Assembly (NCBI RefSeq): GCF_002163755.1
Contig: NZ_CP015864.1
Span: 930,001-994,000 of the forward strand
Source of the DNA: Vibrio campbellii CAIM 519 = NBRC 15631 = ATCC 25920
GTDB lineage: Bacteria; Pseudomonadota; Gammaproteobacteria; Enterobacterales; Vibrionaceae
Reading direction: 5' to 3'
DNA length: 64,000 nt
The translations under genes were made by a program, and so were the position numbers. This document shows, piece by piece, positions 62,475 to 64,000 of this stretch. The stretch's first letter is position 1. Each line of letters starts with the position of its first letter. The notes under the pieces were generated by a model. That model had not been told where the DNA came from. It saw only the letters and a list, made by a program, of their open reading frames with translations, and did no database searches.

Positions 62475-62780
62475 ATGCTTAAAAAGAGATTTTTTAAAAC
62501 AAAAGATGAAGTCGAAGTCACGTTCGAGCTAGACAAAAACCAGTGGGAGTCGATTCAAATTGCGGGTGATTTTAATAACTGGCAACCAGAACCAATGAAG
62601 CTCGTTAAGAAAAGTGGCCAATTTAAATTTAAAACGCGCTTGCCGAAAGAACAAAATATCCAGTTCCGTTACCTATTTAACGAAGCCGAGTGGGAAAACG
62701 ATCCACAAGCGGACGCATACGTACCAAATGGCTTTGGAAGCGATAACAGCGTTGTATGCACACAAGAGCGAATAGCTTAA
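62475..62780 (+). CDS. Glycogen-binding (CBM48/isoamylase N-terminal) domain protein
   Basis: 101 residues forming a single early-set domain. VTFELDKNQWESIQIAGDFNNWQPEPMKLVKKSGQFKFKTRLP and FRYLFNEAEWENDPQADAYVPNGFGSDNSVV are typical of the AMPK/isoamylase carbohydrate-binding family. It lacks any enzyme domain, so it may bind glycogen or act as an adaptor. AAGGAAAG precedes the ATG. Confidence 0.9.
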   Translation: MLKKRFFKTKDEVEVTFELDKNQWESIQIAGDFNNWQPEPMKLVKKSGQFKFKTRLPKEQNIQFRYLFNEAEWENDPQADAYVPNGFGSDNSVVCTQERIA

Positions 62781-62797
62781 GCACGCAATTCAGAAAC

Positions 62798-62826
62798 AAA
62801 GGCGCACCGAGTGCGCCTTTGTTATT
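62798..62826 (+). terminator. Terminator of the CBM48 gene
   Basis: AAAGGCGCAC (62798-62807) and GTGCGCCTTT (62811-62820) form a ten-pair stem with loop CGA, followed by a short T-rich tail. Confidence 0.85.
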
Positions 62827-62854
62827 GTCTAATTTTCATTGAGTTATTGCTCAT

Positions 62855-62872
62855 TGTTGTTATATAACAACA
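62855..62872. promoter_or_regulatory. 18-base perfect palindrome upstream of the SDR gene
   Basis: TGTTGTTATATAACAACA reads the same on both strands over 18 bases. A second, shorter perfect palindrome, TGATATATATCA, lies at 62888-62899. Both are in the 240-base region upstream of the SDR gene and look like operator sites. The binding proteins are unknown. Confidence 0.5.
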
Positions 62873-63022
62873 GTGTTTTAACTGAGGTGATATATATCAA
62901 CAAAACCCATTTCCTTAATATACCTCCATCGCAGCGAGACAGGTGTTATCAACTGAAAGTCGCTCTCAAATAAAAGCTATTCCTAGCGATGGCTACTCTT
63001 AAAACAATTAAGGAAACAAAAG

Positions 63023-63742
63023 ATGAAAAAACTGATTGTAATCACAGGTGGAAGTTCTGGTATTGGTGAAGCTATCGCACGCCGTCTAAGCGATGAAGGT
63101 CACCCACTTCTTCTTCTTGCTCGCCGTGTAGAGCGCTTAGAAGCACTAAACCTGCCAAACACGCTATGTGAGAAAGTAGACGTAACGGATAAAGCTTCAT
63201 TTGAAGCAGCAATTGCGAAAGCAGAAGAGAAGTTTGGTCCAGCTGACGCACTAGTAAACAACGCAGGCATGATGCTACTTGGTCAAATCGACACACAAGA
63301 TGCGTCAGAGTGGAAACGTATGTTCGACGTGAACGTACTTGGTTTGTTAAACGGCATGCAGTCAGTTCTAGCACCAATGAAAGCACGCAATAGCGGTACC
63401 ATCATCAACATCAGCTCGATCGCCGGTAAAAAGACGTTCCCAGATCATGCTGCTTACTGTGGTACCAAATTTGCCGTTCACGCTATTTCTGAAAACGTCC
63501 GTGAAGAAGTCGCTGCTTCAAACGTTCGTGTAACAACAATCGCTCCGGGTGCAGTAGAAACTGAACTGCTTTCTCACACTACATCACAAGAAATCAAAGA
63601 TGGTTACGGTGCGTGGAAAGAAGATATGGGCGGCGTTCTAGCTGCTGATGACATCGCACGTGCAGTTCTGTTTGCTTACCAACAACCACAAAACGTTTGC
63701 ATCCGTGAAATTGCTCTAGCACCAACTAAGCAACAACCTTAA
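63023..63742 (+). CDS. Short-chain dehydrogenase/reductase
   Basis: 239 residues. The cofactor loop TGGSSGIGEA, NNAG, and the catalytic Ser (ISSIAG), Tyr and Lys (YCGTKFAV) are intact. It resembles YdfG-type reductases. Codon use is optimised, which suggests good expression. AAGGAAAC precedes the ATG and a terminator follows. The substrate is unknown. Confidence 0.92.
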   Translation: MKKLIVITGGSSGIGEAIARRLSDEGHPLLLLARRVERLEALNLPNTLCEKVDVTDKASFEAAIAKAEEKFGPADALVNNAGMMLLGQIDTQDASEWKRMFDVNVLGLLNGMQSVLAPMKARNSGTIINISSIAGKKTFPDHAAYCGTKFAVHAISENVREEVAASNVRVTTIAPGAVETELLSHTTSQEIKDGYGAWKEDMGGVLAADDIARAVLFAYQQPQNVCIREIALAPTKQQP

Positions 63743-63768
63743 TTTCTAAGGTTTAATGCAATATAATG

Positions 63769-63794
63769 AAAAGCGGCTCCAAGCCGCTTTTATT
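63769..63794 (+). terminator. Terminator of the SDR gene
   Basis: AAAGCGGCT (63770-63778) and AGCCGCTTT (63782-63790) form a nine-pair stem with loop CCA, followed by TATT. Nothing else was recognised from here to 64000. Confidence 0.82.
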
Positions 63795-64000
63795 GATCTT
63801 TGCTTAGTCTTAAGCCTTCTAGAATATGAGAGGGTCATAACTGTCACATCCAAGACTTTCCTTCCACTTATCTCCCTTCCCCTCTACAAATTCATCATTG
63901 ATATCTATAAATCTCCTCTGACTCTTTGTCTCTATTGAAATCACTGACAAATTTGTTTAAGTTTCAGGGCTAATTCCTAAAAGCGCATCACGGCTATGAA

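Overview
The window reads as part of the smaller chromosome of a Vibrio of the harveyi clade (V. parahaemolyticus / V. alginolyticus / V. harveyi group). The basis is gene content: a napFDABC operon with its 44-residue Vibrio companion protein, the vemP-secD-secF locus, luxP-luxQ, and a Qrr small RNA with a sigma-54 promoter and LuxO boxes. Species cannot be fixed from sequence alone. No rRNA, tRNA, CRISPR array or prophage was seen. The single insertion sequence is an IS200-type element.

Layout. 1-6.6 kb: the nitrate sensor kinase narQ (cut by the left edge) faces napFDABC across a shared control region with an FNR-like and a NarP-like site. 6.7-7.3 kb: an IS200-family element lies between two convergent terminators. 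7.3-11.6 kb: a leftward polyhydroxybutyrate operon, phaB-phaA-phasin-phaC. 12.3-16.8 kb: a LysE exporter, a small unknown gene, a 9-copy heptamer repeat, then secF, secD and the arrest peptide vemP. 16.9-21.7 kb: two envelope proteins of unknown role, a methyltransferase, an Lrp regulator facing an EamA transporter, and a PilZ protein. 21.8-25.5 kb: luxQ and luxP. 25.8-31 kb: YhbQ-, YceH- and YeeX-like proteins, a MATE pump, an oxidoreductase and a broken receiver domain. 31.2-39.4 kb: an N-terminally extended GAPDH, a LysE exporter, a LysR/NTF2-like/Lrp cluster facing a YjeH-like exporter, and a MocR regulator facing a flavin-type oxidase. 39.4-46.7 kb: an RstAB-like two-component system, two lipoproteins, an AraC regulator and a DUF3302/HlyD pair. 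46.8-52.9 kb: an ABC1 kinase-like protein, MgtE, the Qrr RNA and codBA. 53-64 kb: two decayed genes, an HD hydrolase/XRE/membrane cluster, an MFS-acyltransferase fusion, a hydrolase, FMN riboswitch-ribB, a peroxidase, dsbA, a CBM48 protein and an SDR dehydrogenase.

How parts work together. NarQ sits beside the operon it is expected to control. LuxP and LuxQ sense AI-2 and feed, through LuxU and LuxO encoded elsewhere, onto Qrr genes; one such gene lies about 24 kb away here with recognisable LuxO operators. VemP monitors protein export and sets SecDF translation. The FMN riboswitch controls ribB. Two separate Lrp/AsnC regulators each face an amino-acid or metabolite exporter.

No wholly new system could be demonstrated. 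The least explained items are a lipoprotein pair next to the RstAB-like genes (one with a zincin-like EEILH motif), strong palindromes upstream of phaB and of the SDR gene, a hairpin at the vemP leader, and a long heptamer repeat.
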